In this document: one piece after another, positions 17,432 to 26,344 of the stretch | Layout: each line of letters starts with the position of its first letter | How positions within the stretch are numbered: position 1 is the stretch's first letter | Assembly: GCA_947311825.1 (NCBI GenBank) | Contig: CAMZLY010000010.1 | Location: 1-42,120, forward strand | Reading direction: 5' to 3' | DNA length: 42,120 nucleotides | Source of the DNA: an uncultured bacterium | Lineage (GTDB): Bacteria; Verrucomicrobiota; Kiritimatiellia; UBA8416; CAMZLY01 | Translations under genes and position numbers: made by a program | Notes under the pieces: generated by a model | What the model was told of the DNA's origin: nothing | The model's input: only the letters and a program-made list of their open reading frames with translations | Database searches by the model: none

Positions 17432-17881
17432 TTACCATGCCAATATCTTAAATATAAGCTTATGTATATTTCCTTTTGATATCATTGGCTGATGACCATC
17501 TTCTGGAAAAAACACTGCAAACTGCCCTGGTTTTACTGTCATCCATGCGGTCGGCTCATCTTCACAGAATAAATAATCATTTTCTGCATCATACTCGCCT
17601 ATAGGTCTTATACATTCAGAAGCCGCAATCCATCCCATATATTCAACTCCAGATATAACATACTGGACATCTATATATCGTTTATGAAGCTCTACATTTG
17701 ACTCATCTTTTTCTATTCCCGGTCCGTTACTTATATTTACAAATAACTTTTTACCATCTATCTCCACACTACCCGGCTCAAGTCTGGCAACATCTGTATT
17801 TTTTATAAACTCTACCACTTTTGAAAAAAGCGGATGAAGATCAAAATAACGTTCAGCATTTTCTAATGTATCTAAAATCAT
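17432..17881 (-). CDS. YhcH/YjgK/YiaL (DUF386) family protein
   Basis: A 149-aa cupin-like protein. It contains LHKRYIDVQYVISGVEYMGW and a conserved late segment KPGQFAVFFPEDGHQPMI, both typical of the family, which includes YhcH of the sialic acid operon and EbgC-like proteins; the His residues in HKRY and DGHQP are the metal ligands. The exact chemistry is debated (sugar anomerase or N-glycolyl sugar handling). It is a full-length member (the family is about 150 aa). GGAAAG precedes the ATG. The region between it and the next upstream gene is filled by a tandem repeat. Confidence 0.85.
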   Translation of the reverse strand: MILDTLENAERYFDLHPLFSKVVEFIKNTDVARLEPGSVEIDGKKLFVNISNGPGIEKDESNVELHKRYIDVQYVISGVEYMGWIAASECIRPIGEYDAENDYLFCEDEPTAWMTVKPGQFAVFFPEDGHQPMISKGNIHKLIFKILAW

Positions 17882-17896
17882 AATATTCTTTCCATT

Positions 17897-18065
17897 AAAG
17901 CAACATTTGTATTTTTATTCGTGCATTCGTGGCAAACATTTTTTCCGTAGAGCAACATTTGTATTTTTATTCGTGCATTCGTGGCAAACATTTTTTCCGT
18001 AGAGCAACATTCGTATTTTCATTCGTGCATTCGTGGCAAAACATCCCCATCGAGCAACATTCGCA
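17897..18065 (-). repeat. 52-bp tandem repeat, cluster 1 of the TTCGTGCATTCGTGGCA family
   Basis: Copies begin with CAACATT at 17901, 17953, 18005 and (partial) 18055. The first two 52-base copies are identical; the third is 50 bases and diverged. Each contains ATTCGTGCATTCGTGGCAAA. The array ends about 10 bases from the stop codon of the cupin gene, so on the minus strand it begins right after that stop. No spacers are present, so it is not CRISPR. Confidence 0.85.
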
Positions 18066-18392
18066 CTAGCGAATCATAATTAACAGCATCTTAAAACGTG
18101 TCTCGGCCTGCACATCATGCGGGATATCCGCTGGCATAATGACCATTTCACCAGTAGAGGCCTTAACTTCCTTGCCACCAATAATAAGCTTTGCCTCACC
18201 ATCCAGAATATATACCGTTGCATCAAATGGTGATGTATGTTCACTTAGGCCCTGCCCAGCATCAAAAGCAAACAGAGTCAATGTCCCCGTTTTCTTATTA
18301 AACAAAGTCTTGCTAACAACAGAATCATCTGAATAATCAACCGAATTAGCCAAATCAATCGGCACACCCTTAAACTCTTCTTTTACACTCAT
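18066..18392 (-). CDS. small single-domain cupin
   Basis: A 108-aa cupin barrel. It has the two cupin motifs: GLSEHTSPFDATVYILDGEA (the first Glu/His metal site) and GEMVIMPADIPHDVQAETRF (closing His). Members range from sugar isomerases to redox and ligand-binding proteins, so no substrate can be given. AAGGAAAA lies 7 or so bases before the ATG. It sits between two repeat clusters and is followed by rubrerythrin upstream; similar small cupins are often found next to rubrerythrin and oxidative-stress genes in anaerobes, so a link to redox stress is possible but inferred. Confidence 0.85.
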   Translation of the reverse strand: MSVKEEFKGVPIDLANSVDYSDDSVVSKTLFNKKTGTLTLFAFDAGQGLSEHTSPFDATVYILDGEAKLIIGGKEVKASTGEMVIMPADIPHDVQAETRFKMLLIMIR

Positions 18393-18440
18393 ATCATTTT
18401 TCCTTAATAATCTCTAATTACAACGTTCTTACCGACAAAA

Positions 18441-18566
18441 TATCCCACCATGCAACATTCGTTTTTTATTCGTGCATTCGTGGCAACCCTGTTTTCCACC
18501 ATACAACATTCGTTTTTTTATTCGTGCATTCGTGGCAATCATCTTTTCCGTAGAGCAACATTCATA
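18441..18566 (-). repeat. tandem repeat, cluster 2 of the TTCGTGCATTCGTGGCA family
   Basis: Units begin with CAACATTC at 18453, 18504 and (partial) 18556, giving 51- and 52-base periods. The core TTCGTGCATTCGTGGCAA is unchanged, while the part after it varies. As in cluster 1, the array abuts a stop codon: it starts immediately after the rubrerythrin stop on the minus strand. Confidence 0.85.
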
Positions 18567-19139
18567 CTACCAATTGTGTGCAAAAACCTCAAAATGCGAC
18601 TGCGGATGTGAGCAAGCCGGACAAATCTTTAATGCTTCAACGCCCTCATGAACATATCCACATTTCGTGCATACCCAAGTTATAACCTCATCCTTTTTAA
18701 ATACTGAACCATTTTCAATATTCTTTGCCAAAGCCAAATATCGTTCCTCATGCATTTTCTCGGCAACCGCAATAGCCTCAAACAAATCGGCAACTCGATC
18801 AAAACCTTCCTCCCTTGCAGTTACAGCAAAAGCTGGATACATTTCATTCCATTCAAACCTTTCGCCACCCGCACTTTCTTTTAGGTTAGTGATAGTGTCG
18901 GCAATTATGCCAGCGGGAAAAGAAGCAGTAATCTCTACGGAACCACCTTTCAACTGCCTAAACAATGCCTTTGCATGTGCCCCTTCTTGAGTTGCCGTTT
19001 CCGTAAAAATTCGTGAGATTTGTACATATCCCTCCTTTTTTGCTTTAGCGGCAAAAAAAGTATATCGATTACGTGCCTGCGACTCTCCGGCAAAGGCTCT
19101 CATTAAGTTTTTTTCTGTTTCACTCCCCTGTATTTCCAT
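18567..19139 (-). CDS. rubrerythrin
   Basis: A cytoplasmic 190-aa di-iron peroxidase that reduces hydrogen peroxide in anaerobes and microaerophiles. The N-terminal ferritin-like four-helix bundle shows the iron ligands in MRAFAGESQARNRYTFFAAK, TETATQEGAHAKALF, YPAFAVTAREEGFDRVADLF and AVAEKMHEERYLAL. The C-terminal rubredoxin-like domain has VCTKCGY and ICPACSHP. The ORF track extends to 19178, but AAAGGAG lies seven bases before the ATG at 19139 (MEIQGSETEKNL). It starts only 16 bases after the stop of ptsI, so the two are probably co-transcribed. Confidence 0.94.
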   Translation of the reverse strand: MEIQGSETEKNLMRAFAGESQARNRYTFFAAKAKKEGYVQISRIFTETATQEGAHAKALFRQLKGGSVEITASFPAGIIADTITNLKESAGGERFEWNEMYPAFAVTAREEGFDRVADLFEAIAVAEKMHEERYLALAKNIENGSVFKKDEVITWVCTKCGYVHEGVEALKICPACSHPQSHFEVFAHNW

Positions 19140-19155
19140 TTTTAATACTCCTTTA

Positions 19156-20781
19156 CTAATTCTTCTTGAAATATTCATTTGCGGCAGTTCTTACAGCCGG
19201 AATCATCCTGACACTAACACTAACCGCACTAACGCCTGACTCAATCAATTTACCAATATACCTCGGATCACCCGCTAATTCCCCACAAACAGTAATTGTT
19301 TTATCTCTATTTTTTCCGGCCGCAGATACCAGCTCCAGCATTTTCCATAATACCTGATGATCCGGTGAAAACTCATCAACCAACAGCTCATTATCTCGGT
19401 CAACAGCAAACATATACTGTACAAGATCATTAGTGCCAATACTGCCAAAATCAGCAACTTCCATAATCTCTTCCGCCAGCAAACAGGCTGATGGAACCTC
19501 AAACATAACACCATGCTTAATCTGCCCATACTCCATATCGGATATTGCATCATTAAACATCTGCTTTATTTTAAGAAATTGATTTTTATCAACAATCATA
19601 GGATACGTTACCGACACATTTCCATGCACCGAAACTCTTGCTAAAGCCCGTGCCTGCATTTTTAATAAATCCTTATTCTTCATCAACAATCTTGCACCAC
19701 GTAGTCCCAAAGCAGGGTTACGCTCATTCGGAATATTTAACCCTGGCAACTTTTTATCACTCCCAATATCAAACATTCTATACGCAATAGGAGCACCTTG
19801 ATTCTCGCAGAATACTTTATAATAGGAATCATAAAAACAATCTTCACAATAATCACTACCACCCGTAATAAGCTCTATCTCGGTACGGTAAAGACCAATC
19901 CCCTCAGACTTCATTGCAACAGCACATTTAATTTCGCTAGGCATACTAATATTCGACATGACCCGCAAACCATCAACAGGTTCAACAGTAGTAGGCATAC
20001 GCAACTGATCGGGTTCAGTCTCACGAATCTTCACAACAGTCCGTTCACGCGGCCATAAAACAACCTCTCCCGAGGTTCCGTTTATAAGTATCTCGGTGCC
20101 GCAACTGACCATATCACGTATTTTTGATAATCCGCTTACTGCCGGTACACCTAAAGCACGAGCCAAAATTGCACCATGTGCATTTACACCACCTCGTTCA
20201 GTCACAAACCCCATAACGCTATCAGTATCAAGATCCACCGTCAATTGAGGCGTTAACTCTTCAGCTACAACAATGCGGTTATGACCTCGTTGACATTCTC
20301 CATCACCACAATTTGCAACTAGCTTTTCACCAAGCTCATCCAATAACCGCCGTTTAATCTCACCAAAATCAGTAGCACGCTCTCTTATATATTCATCATC
20401 AATTTCCAACAGTCGCACTTCATAGTTATCCAACGTTTCCGCTATCGCAGATTCCGCATTCAAGTGCTTTTCCTTAATAAGATGTTCAACATCCTCCTGC
20501 AACTGTGGGTCTTCAAGAATCATAACATGTGCATCAAATATACCACCTTCAGCCTCTCCAATCTTAGACCGAACCCGGGCAGCAACCCTGATCACATTCT
20601 GCATGGCAGTAGCACGAGCCTTATAAAACCGCTCTATTTCCGTTACGATATTTTTTGATTCAATAGTATATTCAGGCACATCACTATGCCTGCCATCGTT
20701 AAGAAGACATATCCTTGCTACAGCTATACCGGGACTTAACGCAACCCCTGTAATTATTTTCTCAAATCTCTTGTTGCTCAT
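19156..20781 (-). CDS. ptsI: PTS enzyme I (phosphoenolpyruvate--protein phosphotransferase)
   Basis: A 541-aa cytoplasmic enzyme that moves phosphate from PEP to HPr. The N-terminal part includes GVALSPGIAVARICLL and FDAHVMILEDPQLQEDVEHL. The phosphorylated His is near residue 202 in ERGGVNAHGAILARALGVPA. The PEP-binding C-terminal barrel has SEGIGLYRTE, NPALGLRGARLL, DFGSIGTNDLVQYMFAVDRD and the catalytic Cys in VCGELAGDP. All active-site segments look intact. The sequence around the His (VNAHG) differs from the usual TSHTA/TAHAS. No HPr or EII genes are in the window, so its partner lies elsewhere; many PVC bacteria have a regulatory rather than sugar-transporting PTS. No clear ribosome site precedes the ATG. 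Confidence 0.93.
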   Translation of the reverse strand: MSNKRFEKIITGVALSPGIAVARICLLNDGRHSDVPEYTIESKNIVTEIERFYKARATAMQNVIRVAARVRSKIGEAEGGIFDAHVMILEDPQLQEDVEHLIKEKHLNAESAIAETLDNYEVRLLEIDDEYIRERATDFGEIKRRLLDELGEKLVANCGDGECQRGHNRIVVAEELTPQLTVDLDTDSVMGFVTERGGVNAHGAILARALGVPAVSGLSKIRDMVSCGTEILINGTSGEVVLWPRERTVVKIRETEPDQLRMPTTVEPVDGLRVMSNISMPSEIKCAVAMKSEGIGLYRTEIELITGGSDYCEDCFYDSYYKVFCENQGAPIAYRMFDIGSDKKLPGLNIPNERNPALGLRGARLLMKNKDLLKMQARALARVSVHGNVSVTYPMIVDKNQFLKIKQMFNDAISDMEYGQIKHGVMFEVPSACLLAEEIMEVADFGSIGTNDLVQYMFAVDRDNELLVDEFSPDHQVLWKMLELVSAAGKNRDKTITVCGELAGDPRYIGKLIESGVSAVSVSVRMIPAVRTAANEYFKKN

Positions 20782-20850
20782 TTCAATATCTATTTATTTT
20801 ATATCTTATCAATAAGTTTCAATAGAGTAGCATTGCAAATTATTGAAACC

Positions 20851-20910
20851 GCACCGTCATAGCCGGTGCTGTACCTGAAATTAACCAGTACAGCAGGGGG
20901 CGACACCCCC
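20851..20910 (-). repeat. three consecutive hairpins between the YyaL-like gene and ptsI
   Basis: GCACCG/CGGTGC, CTGTAC/GTACAG and GGGGG-CGACA-CCCCC form three stems in a row in the 141-base gap. On the minus strand they lie directly after the stop of the upstream YyaL-like gene, so they may end or separate its transcript, but no T-run follows. They could also be an intergenic repeat. Confidence 0.5.
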
Positions 20911-20922
20911 GCTACCACGATA

Positions 20923-23121
20923 TTATTGAGAAATTACCTTCTTTTCATATTCACTAAAAATACTAGCAAGTTCCTCAACATTAGTCACTGGTTTTTTACA
21001 AGTAAAATCTCTACAAACATAAATTGTTGATTTGCCGTCAATCATATTACGGTCATCCAACAGTGGTAATAAAGTTATAATATTTTCATTATCGCAACCT
21101 TTAGGTTCAAGTAGAGCCACCACCTTGTTCGGCAAAAACATGCTACGTATGGCTTTAAGCAATATTTCAGTTTCTGCTTTATTACGCCCTCCAATTACTG
21201 CAATTTCGAAGGGATGTGACTCAAAAAAATCTCTAGCCAATAACATATAGGAAAAAGAACTTGGATACTTCTTCTGCAAATCGATAGAAAGATTTATAGT
21301 TTGTTCGGCAATATCACGATAACCATTCTTACTGGTTAATTCTGCCAACCGGAACAATGACAATGCAGCAATCGCATTGCCTGACGGAACAGAGCCATCC
21401 CTAACTGATTTTGTCCTCGCCAACAAATCCTTATGCCCAGAAGATGAAAAATAAAAACCACCATTTTTATCATCAAGAAATAACTCAATCATTTTATCAC
21501 TTAAAAATTGTGCCATCATAATCCATTTCAAATCAAAAGTTGACTCATACAAATCAAGCATAGCGGCAATCACCTCTGCATAATCATCTAAAAAACCATC
21601 AATAGAGGCTTTACCATTACGATATGTATGCCATAACGCTCCATCATTTACCATCTTATCAATCAGAAAATCACCAGCATTTTCTGCGGCAACCAGAAAT
21701 CTCTTATCGCCAAACACCTGATAACCTTGAGCAAAACTAGAAATCATCATCCCATTCCAAGATGCCAGCACTTTATCATCTTTTGCCGGACGAATCCTCT
21801 TGCCTCTTTGTTTTAATAGCTTTTTCTTTGAGGAAGCAAGTCGCACTTCTATTTCAGAAACAGACAAGCCTTTTTTCTTTGCAAACTCAACCAAGGAAAT
21901 CCGTACATTAAGAATATTTTGCCCTTCAAAATTTCCCTTTGCAGTTACGCCATAATACTCATTAAATAATTCAGACTCCTTTTCTCCCAACAAATCTACA
22001 ATCTCATTTCTATCCCAAACATAAAAAAGACCTTCTTTACCTTCACTGTCTGCATCTTCTGTAGAATAAAATCCACCGGCATCATCACTCATATCACGAA
22101 TCACATAGTCAAAAATCTCTTCTGCCACACGTTTATATAACGTATCACCAAAAACTTGATATGCCTCAATGTAAACGGAACTCAAAAGTGCATTATCATA
22201 CAACATTTTTTCAAAATGAGGTGTCAGCCATTCCCGATCCACAGAATACCGATGAAATCCACCGCCCAATTGATCATAAATACCCCCATAAGCCATACGA
22301 TTAAGTGACACCTTAATAACCTCTGCCACCTTTTCATCACCACTCATACTATACTCACGCAAGAGAACAGCTATCGCACCTGTAGACGGAAATTTTGGTG
22401 CACCACCAAACCCACCCCACTCATGGTCAAATGAACGCATCCATTGCGATACAGCAACCCTCGTAAGTTCTTTGCCGGATGTTTTAACAGCATCATTATG
22501 AGCTGGAACAGCACCTATTCTAACTGCTTCAGTTAACGAATCAGCACTTTTTTCAATTTCATCACGCCGAGTTTTCCAGGCGGTAGATATCTGTGCCAAA
22601 ACAGAAATAAACCCAGGACGACCATACATATCTTTTGGCGGAAAATACGTACCTCCATAAAAAGGCTTCAAATTCGGCGTAAGAAAAACTGAAAGCGGCC
22701 ACCCACCACTACCCGTCAGCATTTGCACCGCATCCATATATATCGCATCCAGATCAGGACGCTCTTCCCGATCAACCTTAATAGCAATAAAATCCTTATT
22801 TATCAACTTCGCAATCACTTCATTTTCAAATGATTCATGTTCCATAACATGACACCAATGACAGGCAGAATATCCAATCGAAAGAAATATCGGTTTATCC
22901 TGCTCCTTTGCCAGTTGCAAAGCTTTATCCCCCCACGGATGCCAATCAACAGGATTATGAGCATGTTGCAACAAATACGGACTAGTTTCATTAATAAGAT
23001 TATTTGTATATTTTTCCGTACTAACCTCAGCCATAACAAACTCCTCATCCTTAATTTTATCCGAACATCCAGCAACGCCTAAACAACAAACAACCAAAAT
23101 ATATATATTTATCACCTTCAT
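20923..23121 (-). CDS. DUF255 thioredoxin-domain lipoprotein (YyaL / SPATA20 family)
   Basis: A 732-aa protein made of an N-terminal thioredoxin-like domain and a C-terminal six-hairpin-glycosidase-like (alpha/alpha)6 barrel. The first includes [40 protein letters not shown] with the CxxC, and [14 protein letters not shown]. The second has the phrases [20 protein letters not shown] and [20 protein letters not shown]. The family is widespread and its activity is unresolved. Unusually, this copy has a lipoprotein signal ([17 protein letters not shown], lipobox VAGC), which would anchor it in the envelope; most bacterial members are cytoplasmic. Three hairpins follow the stop. The start at 23121 has only a weak ribosome site (GTGAG). 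Confidence 0.92.
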   Translation of the reverse strand: MKVINIYILVVCCLGVAGCSDKIKDEEFVMAEVSTEKYTNNLINETSPYLLQHAHNPVDWHPWGDKALQLAKEQDKPIFLSIGYSACHWCHVMEHESFENEVIAKLINKDFIAIKVDREERPDLDAIYMDAVQMLTGSGGWPLSVFLTPNLKPFYGGTYFPPKDMYGRPGFISVLAQISTAWKTRRDEIEKSADSLTEAVRIGAVPAHNDAVKTSGKELTRVAVSQWMRSFDHEWGGFGGAPKFPSTGAIAVLLREYSMSGDEKVAEVIKVSLNRMAYGGIYDQLGGGFHRYSVDREWLTPHFEKMLYDNALLSSVYIEAYQVFGDTLYKRVAEEIFDYVIRDMSDDAGGFYSTEDADSEGKEGLFYVWDRNEIVDLLGEKESELFNEYYGVTAKGNFEGQNILNVRISLVEFAKKKGLSVSEIEVRLASSKKKLLKQRGKRIRPAKDDKVLASWNGMMISSFAQGYQVFGDKRFLVAAENAGDFLIDKMVNDGALWHTYRNGKASIDGFLDDYAEVIAAMLDLYESTFDLKWIMMAQFLSDKMIELFLDDKNGGFYFSSSGHKDLLARTKSVRDGSVPSGNAIAALSLFRLAELTSKNGYRDIAEQTINLSIDLQKKYPSSFSYMLLARDFFESHPFEIAVIGGRNKAETEILLKAIRSMFLPNKVVALLEPKGCDNENIITLLPLLDDRNMIDGKSTIYVCRDFTCKKPVTNVEELASIFSEYEKKVISQ

Positions 23122-23149
23122 AATAACTCACTACCAATGCAAATTCGCT

Positions 23150-23212
23150 AGAATTCGTGAACATTCGTGCATTCGTGGCAAAACATCCCCATCGAGCAAC
23201 ATTCGAGCAACC
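23150..23212 (-). repeat. single copy, cluster 3 of the TTCGTGCATTCGTGGCA family
   Basis: ATTCGTGCATTCGTGGCAAA and the following ACATCCCCATCGAGCAACA are identical to bases in the last unit of cluster 1 (about 43 bases in a row, ~5 kb away). Degenerate copies of ATTCGTG precede it. On the minus strand it lies 3' of the Cys-rich gene and before the YyaL-like gene. Confidence 0.8.
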
Positions 23213-23283
23213 AAAAACCGCCCATGCAATGAAACCTCATCACAAGAGCGGCAATTAAAAATACATTCAATGGAAAACTTCAA

Positions 23284-23841
23284 TTACTTCATCGGACAAC
23301 CATTAACTTTCCCTGCCTTGCACGCCGCCTTAAGAGACTTCATATCACATTTGTCTCCTTTTAGCGGACATGCCATCAACTTTCCCGTTTTAGGACATTG
23401 CACCATATTCTTTCCTGTACCATTCATTTTACAACATCCGGGTGCACCCTTATCTAATCCACACTTTTTACATTTTACGGCATCTTTAGAACAACACTTC
23501 TTTAAGCCTTTAACTTCACCGCATTTACCGCATAAAATTACAGGTTTTAACTGTTCAGCAGTCTCTCCATTTGCCTTCACTTTAGCCAGTGCCGCATCAG
23601 GATCAGCCTTCACCTTAGCAATACATCCTTCGCAACAAACATATACACGCTTACCATTCACGTCTGCATACAAGCTGGAATCAATAGCTTCTCCAGTTAC
23701 AGGACATTTCACCTGTGATACAGAAGCAACAGATTTTTTGCCTTGATCCGCCCCCACCACACAACATTTACTCTGTGCATTAACAGATCCAACTAATGCA
23801 ACACAAAACAACGCTACTAATCCAATAATACTTTTTTTCAC
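23284..23841 (-). CDS. secreted Cys-rich protein with YHS/TRASH-like metal-binding segment
   Basis: A 185-aa exported protein with a signal peptide (KKSIIGLVALFCVALVGSVNA, cleavage after NAQ-type site) and 19 Cys. The segment VKCPVTGEAIDSSLYADVNG then YVCCEGCIAKVKADPDAALA matches the short YHS/TRASH-type metal-binding module seen in PVC exported proteins (CPVSG...VYLCCxGC). The second half is a run of CxxC pairs (LCGKCG, KCKKCG) and single Cys in a lysine-rich background (CPKTGKLMACPLKGDKCDMK). It probably binds Cu, Zn or a similar soft metal in the periplasm; this is inferred from Cys pattern only. The start codon is GTG with AAGAGGA upstream. Confidence 0.75.
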   Translation of the reverse strand: MKKSIIGLVALFCVALVGSVNAQSKCCVVGADQGKKSVASVSQVKCPVTGEAIDSSLYADVNGKRVYVCCEGCIAKVKADPDAALAKVKANGETAEQLKPVILCGKCGEVKGLKKCCSKDAVKCKKCGLDKGAPGCCKMNGTGKNMVQCPKTGKLMACPLKGDKCDMKSLKAACKAGKVNGCPMK

Positions 23842-24214
23842 AATCTATTTCCTCTTATTTATTATTTAACAATCAAAAAACTTTACCTAAAATAAACATA
23901 CGCAATCTCTATGCCAACTAAATCGTAATTTATTTATTTTTTAATACATCACCATAATACTCATATTAAAACACAAATAAACTATTCTTAATATTCTAAA
24001 TTTATAATTCTCAGCTAGATTCTTAAAAAAGAAACACTCAATGATACATCTGATACAGTTTTTAATCAAAGAAAATAGAGCTTAAAATGCATACTTGACG
24101 CATAACCTCCTTCGATCTTCGAGCTACGGCGGGCAAGCGAGACAATAAAAAGGGCACTCTTACCGTATATCAATATTCGTGACCATTCATATATTTCCGG
24201 TAATACTTTTTCCG
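23842..24214. other. 373-base intergenic region with one repeat-like stretch
   Basis: Mostly AT-rich with no open frame of note. At 24106-24140 a GC-rich stretch CCTCCTTCGATCTTCGAGCT followed by ACGGCGGGCAAGCGAG stands out; its CCTCCT...CGA...GGCAAG pattern resembles the CCTCCTACATCGCTAAT hairpin repeats at 16312 and 28023. ATATTCGTGACCATTC at 24173 is a further degenerate TTCGTG copy. No clear promoter or terminator is seen. Confidence 0.5.
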
Positions 24215-25177
24215 CTACAAAAGCTCTTTCAAAAACTGCACTACTTCATCCTCATTACTCGGCAATCCTTCATGCCCAAAATCAGGATATATCCTCACCA
24301 ATTTTTCTGATGTAATTTTATTATAAGTAGCAAATTGCGTAGAAGGAGGACAAATTGTATCCATAAGACCCACAGCCATCATAACTTTTCCCTTTATGCG
24401 AGGTGCCAAATGTTGAATATCAATATAACCCAGCTTAGTAAAAATCTCCGTTTCCCGTTCATGCAAAGGATCATGCTTACGAAAATAATCTTTCAATTCA
24501 GCATACGCAGCATCTGCCAAGTCCATATCCCAGACTCTCTTATAATCACTAAGGAACGGGAAAGTTGGTGCTGCCATAGCGATACGAGGCTCCAAAGCAG
24601 CACATGCAAGCGTCAAACCGCCGCCTTGACTTCCGCCAATTGCCGCAACTTTATCTTCGTCAACATCATCCATATTCATGATAATATTTGTCAACTGAGC
24701 AGTATCAAGAAAAATCTGCCTAAACAACATCTTTTCCGGCACTCCGTCAAGACCGCGAATAATATGTCCTCTCAGCGTAGTTCCTGCAACTCCTCCGACA
24801 TCTTCAGACAGTCCCCCCTGCCCACGACAATCCAAAGCCGCAACTGTAAACCCCATCGCAACAAGTCCTAATTTAGCAGACCAATCACCACTATCTCCTG
24901 AATAACCATGAAACTGAACCACTGCCGGATGTTTTCCTTTCGTCTCAACAGGTTGTAACAATTTAGCGTGAACTCTTGCCCCACCAACTCCGGTAAAATA
25001 TAAGTGCGAACATTTGGCAAACGGCACCTGAAAATCTGCTGGAATAATTTCAACCTGCGGATCAAGTTCACGCATTTCCTTAATACCTGCATCCCAAAAC
25101 TCATCAAAATTATCCGGTTTAGGGTTAACCCCCTTGTACTCCTTCAACTTTTCCAACGACATATCAACTAATGGCAT
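24215..25177 (-). CDS. CE7-family acetyl esterase (acetylxylan esterase / cephalosporin-C deacetylase)
   Basis: A 320-aa alpha/beta-hydrolase that removes acetyl groups from xylo-oligosaccharides or other small acetylated substrates. Family markers are the start region VDMSLEKLKEYKGVNPKPDN, PAVVQFHGYSGDSGDWS near 83, the RGQGG motif in ALDCRGQGGLSED, the nucleophile Ser in AAIGGSQGGGLTL near 181, the Asp in VGLMDTICPPSTQFA near 269 and the His in YPDFGHEGLP near 298. There is no signal peptide, so it works in the cytoplasm on imported oligosaccharides. AAGGAAG precedes the ATG. It is divergent from the hexose-6-phosphate mutarotase gene, with 158 bases between. Confidence 0.92.
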   Translation of the reverse strand: MPLVDMSLEKLKEYKGVNPKPDNFDEFWDAGIKEMRELDPQVEIIPADFQVPFAKCSHLYFTGVGGARVHAKLLQPVETKGKHPAVVQFHGYSGDSGDWSAKLGLVAMGFTVAALDCRGQGGLSEDVGGVAGTTLRGHIIRGLDGVPEKMLFRQIFLDTAQLTNIIMNMDDVDEDKVAAIGGSQGGGLTLACAALEPRIAMAAPTFPFLSDYKRVWDMDLADAAYAELKDYFRKHDPLHERETEIFTKLGYIDIQHLAPRIKGKVMMAVGLMDTICPPSTQFATYNKITSEKLVRIYPDFGHEGLPSNEDEVVQFLKELL

Positions 25178-25335
25178 AACTAACTTCCTTATTTATTTAC
25201 GAAAATTATTTCTTTTATTAACAAGACACTTATACCAATTACAACTAAGCTACTACAAGTAGTTATTCAATACTAACAATAAAATACAACAAGATTTTCT
25301 TGATAACACAACTAATACTAGCTACCCTACTCTGC

Positions 25336-26232
25336 ATGACAACTGAACTAAACAACAAATTTGGCATTGCCGATACTTTAAAATTCATTACTGAACCAAG
25401 CGGCATTTCTTACGCCTGTATTGCAAACGATTATGCAACCGCAAAAATCAGCCTACACGGAGCACAAACACTCTCATTCCGACCACGTGAACAAGAAGAG
25501 ATATTATGGGTTAGCAAAAAAAGTATATTTAAACTGGGCAAAGCTATTCGTGGCGGTATTCCGTTATGCTGCCCTTGGTTTGGCACCCACCCTGCCGACA
25601 CAACAAAGCCGTCACACGGTTTTGCTCGACTTTGCGATTGGACTGTAATAAGCAGTAAAAAAATGCATAATGGAGCAACTAGAATCTCTTTCGAACTTAC
25701 GAACTCTCCGGCAACGAACAGATTTTGGCAGAATGAATTTGTTTTTACTTTAACCATCACCATAAAGAAAAGCCTAACCATAGAACTTAACATTCAAAAC
25801 TGTAGCGATGAACCAATCAATATAACCGCCGCCTTACACACATACTTTAATATAAGCAATATAGAACAAATCACAGTGCATGGACTTGAAAACTGTCCAT
25901 TTATAGGTATCCCAAAAAACAATAAAAATCCAGAACAACAACCCATAACAATAAATCAGGAACTTGACCGAATTTACCTTGAACACGATGGCGACTGCAC
26001 AATCAGAGATAATGGATTTAACCGCACCATAAGAATTACCAAACAAGGAAGTAATTCCACCGTAGTGTGGAACCCATGGATAGACAAAGCAAATCGAATG
26101 AGCGATTTTGACGATGACGAATACAAAACAATGCTCTGCGTAGAAACTGCCAATGCAGACAAAGATGGTCGGCAAATTATGCCAGGTCTCTCCCATACAT
26201 TATCGGTCACTATCTCATTAGACCAAATCTAA
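25336..26232 (+). CDS. D-hexose-6-phosphate mutarotase (YeaD-like)
   Basis: A cytoplasmic aldose-1-epimerase superfamily protein of about 298 aa that interconverts anomers of hexose 6-phosphates. It shows the family landmarks KISLHGAQTLSFRPREQEEI and LWVSKKSIFKLGKAIRGGIP, then LCCPWFGTHPADTTKPSHGF with the catalytic His, ITAALHTYFNISNIEQ in mid-protein and a late VVWNPWIDKANRMSDF preceding the catalytic Glu in CVETAN. The ORF track begins at a TTG (25300); I prefer the ATG at 25336 (MTTELNNK), as nothing like a ribosome site supports the TTG and the added residues are hydrophobic and not family-like. Neither start has a clear Shine-Dalgarno. Confidence 0.88.
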   Translation: MTTELNNKFGIADTLKFITEPSGISYACIANDYATAKISLHGAQTLSFRPREQEEILWVSKKSIFKLGKAIRGGIPLCCPWFGTHPADTTKPSHGFARLCDWTVISSKKMHNGATRISFELTNSPATNRFWQNEFVFTLTITIKKSLTIELNIQNCSDEPINITAALHTYFNISNIEQITVHGLENCPFIGIPKNNKNPEQQPITINQELDRIYLEHDGDCTIRDNGFNRTIRITKQGSNSTVVWNPWIDKANRMSDFDDDEYKTMLCVETANADKDGRQIMPGLSHTLSVTISLDQI

Positions 26233-26238
26233 GTCAAA

Positions 26239-26315
26239 TGGTCGGGGCGCCGGGATTCGAACCCGGGACCTTTTGACCCCCAGTCAAACGCGCTGCCAGA
26301 CTGCGCTACGCCCCG
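26239..26315 (-). tRNA. tRNA-Pro (anticodon GGG)
   Basis: The reverse strand folds as a cloverleaf of 77 bases with CCA encoded. Acceptor stem CGGGGCG/CGCCCCG, D arm GCGCAGTCTGGCAGCGC, anticodon stem TTTGA/TCAAA around loop CTGGGGG (anticodon GGG) and T arm CCGGGTTCGAATCCCGG. The gene ends seven bases after the mutarotase stop on the other strand. Confidence 0.95.
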
Positions 26316-26344
26316 ATAGACCTTTTAAACTTTTCAATGTCGGT

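Noticed and set aside
17897-18566. Possible CRISPR array (regular 52-bp period)
   Set aside because: The whole unit repeats, with two identical copies and no variable spacers; there are no cas genes in the window.
23270-23746. 158-aa plus-strand ORF opposite the Cys-rich gene
   Set aside because: It is the antisense shadow of the minus-strand gene, which has a signal peptide, a ribosome site and a recognisable metal-binding module.
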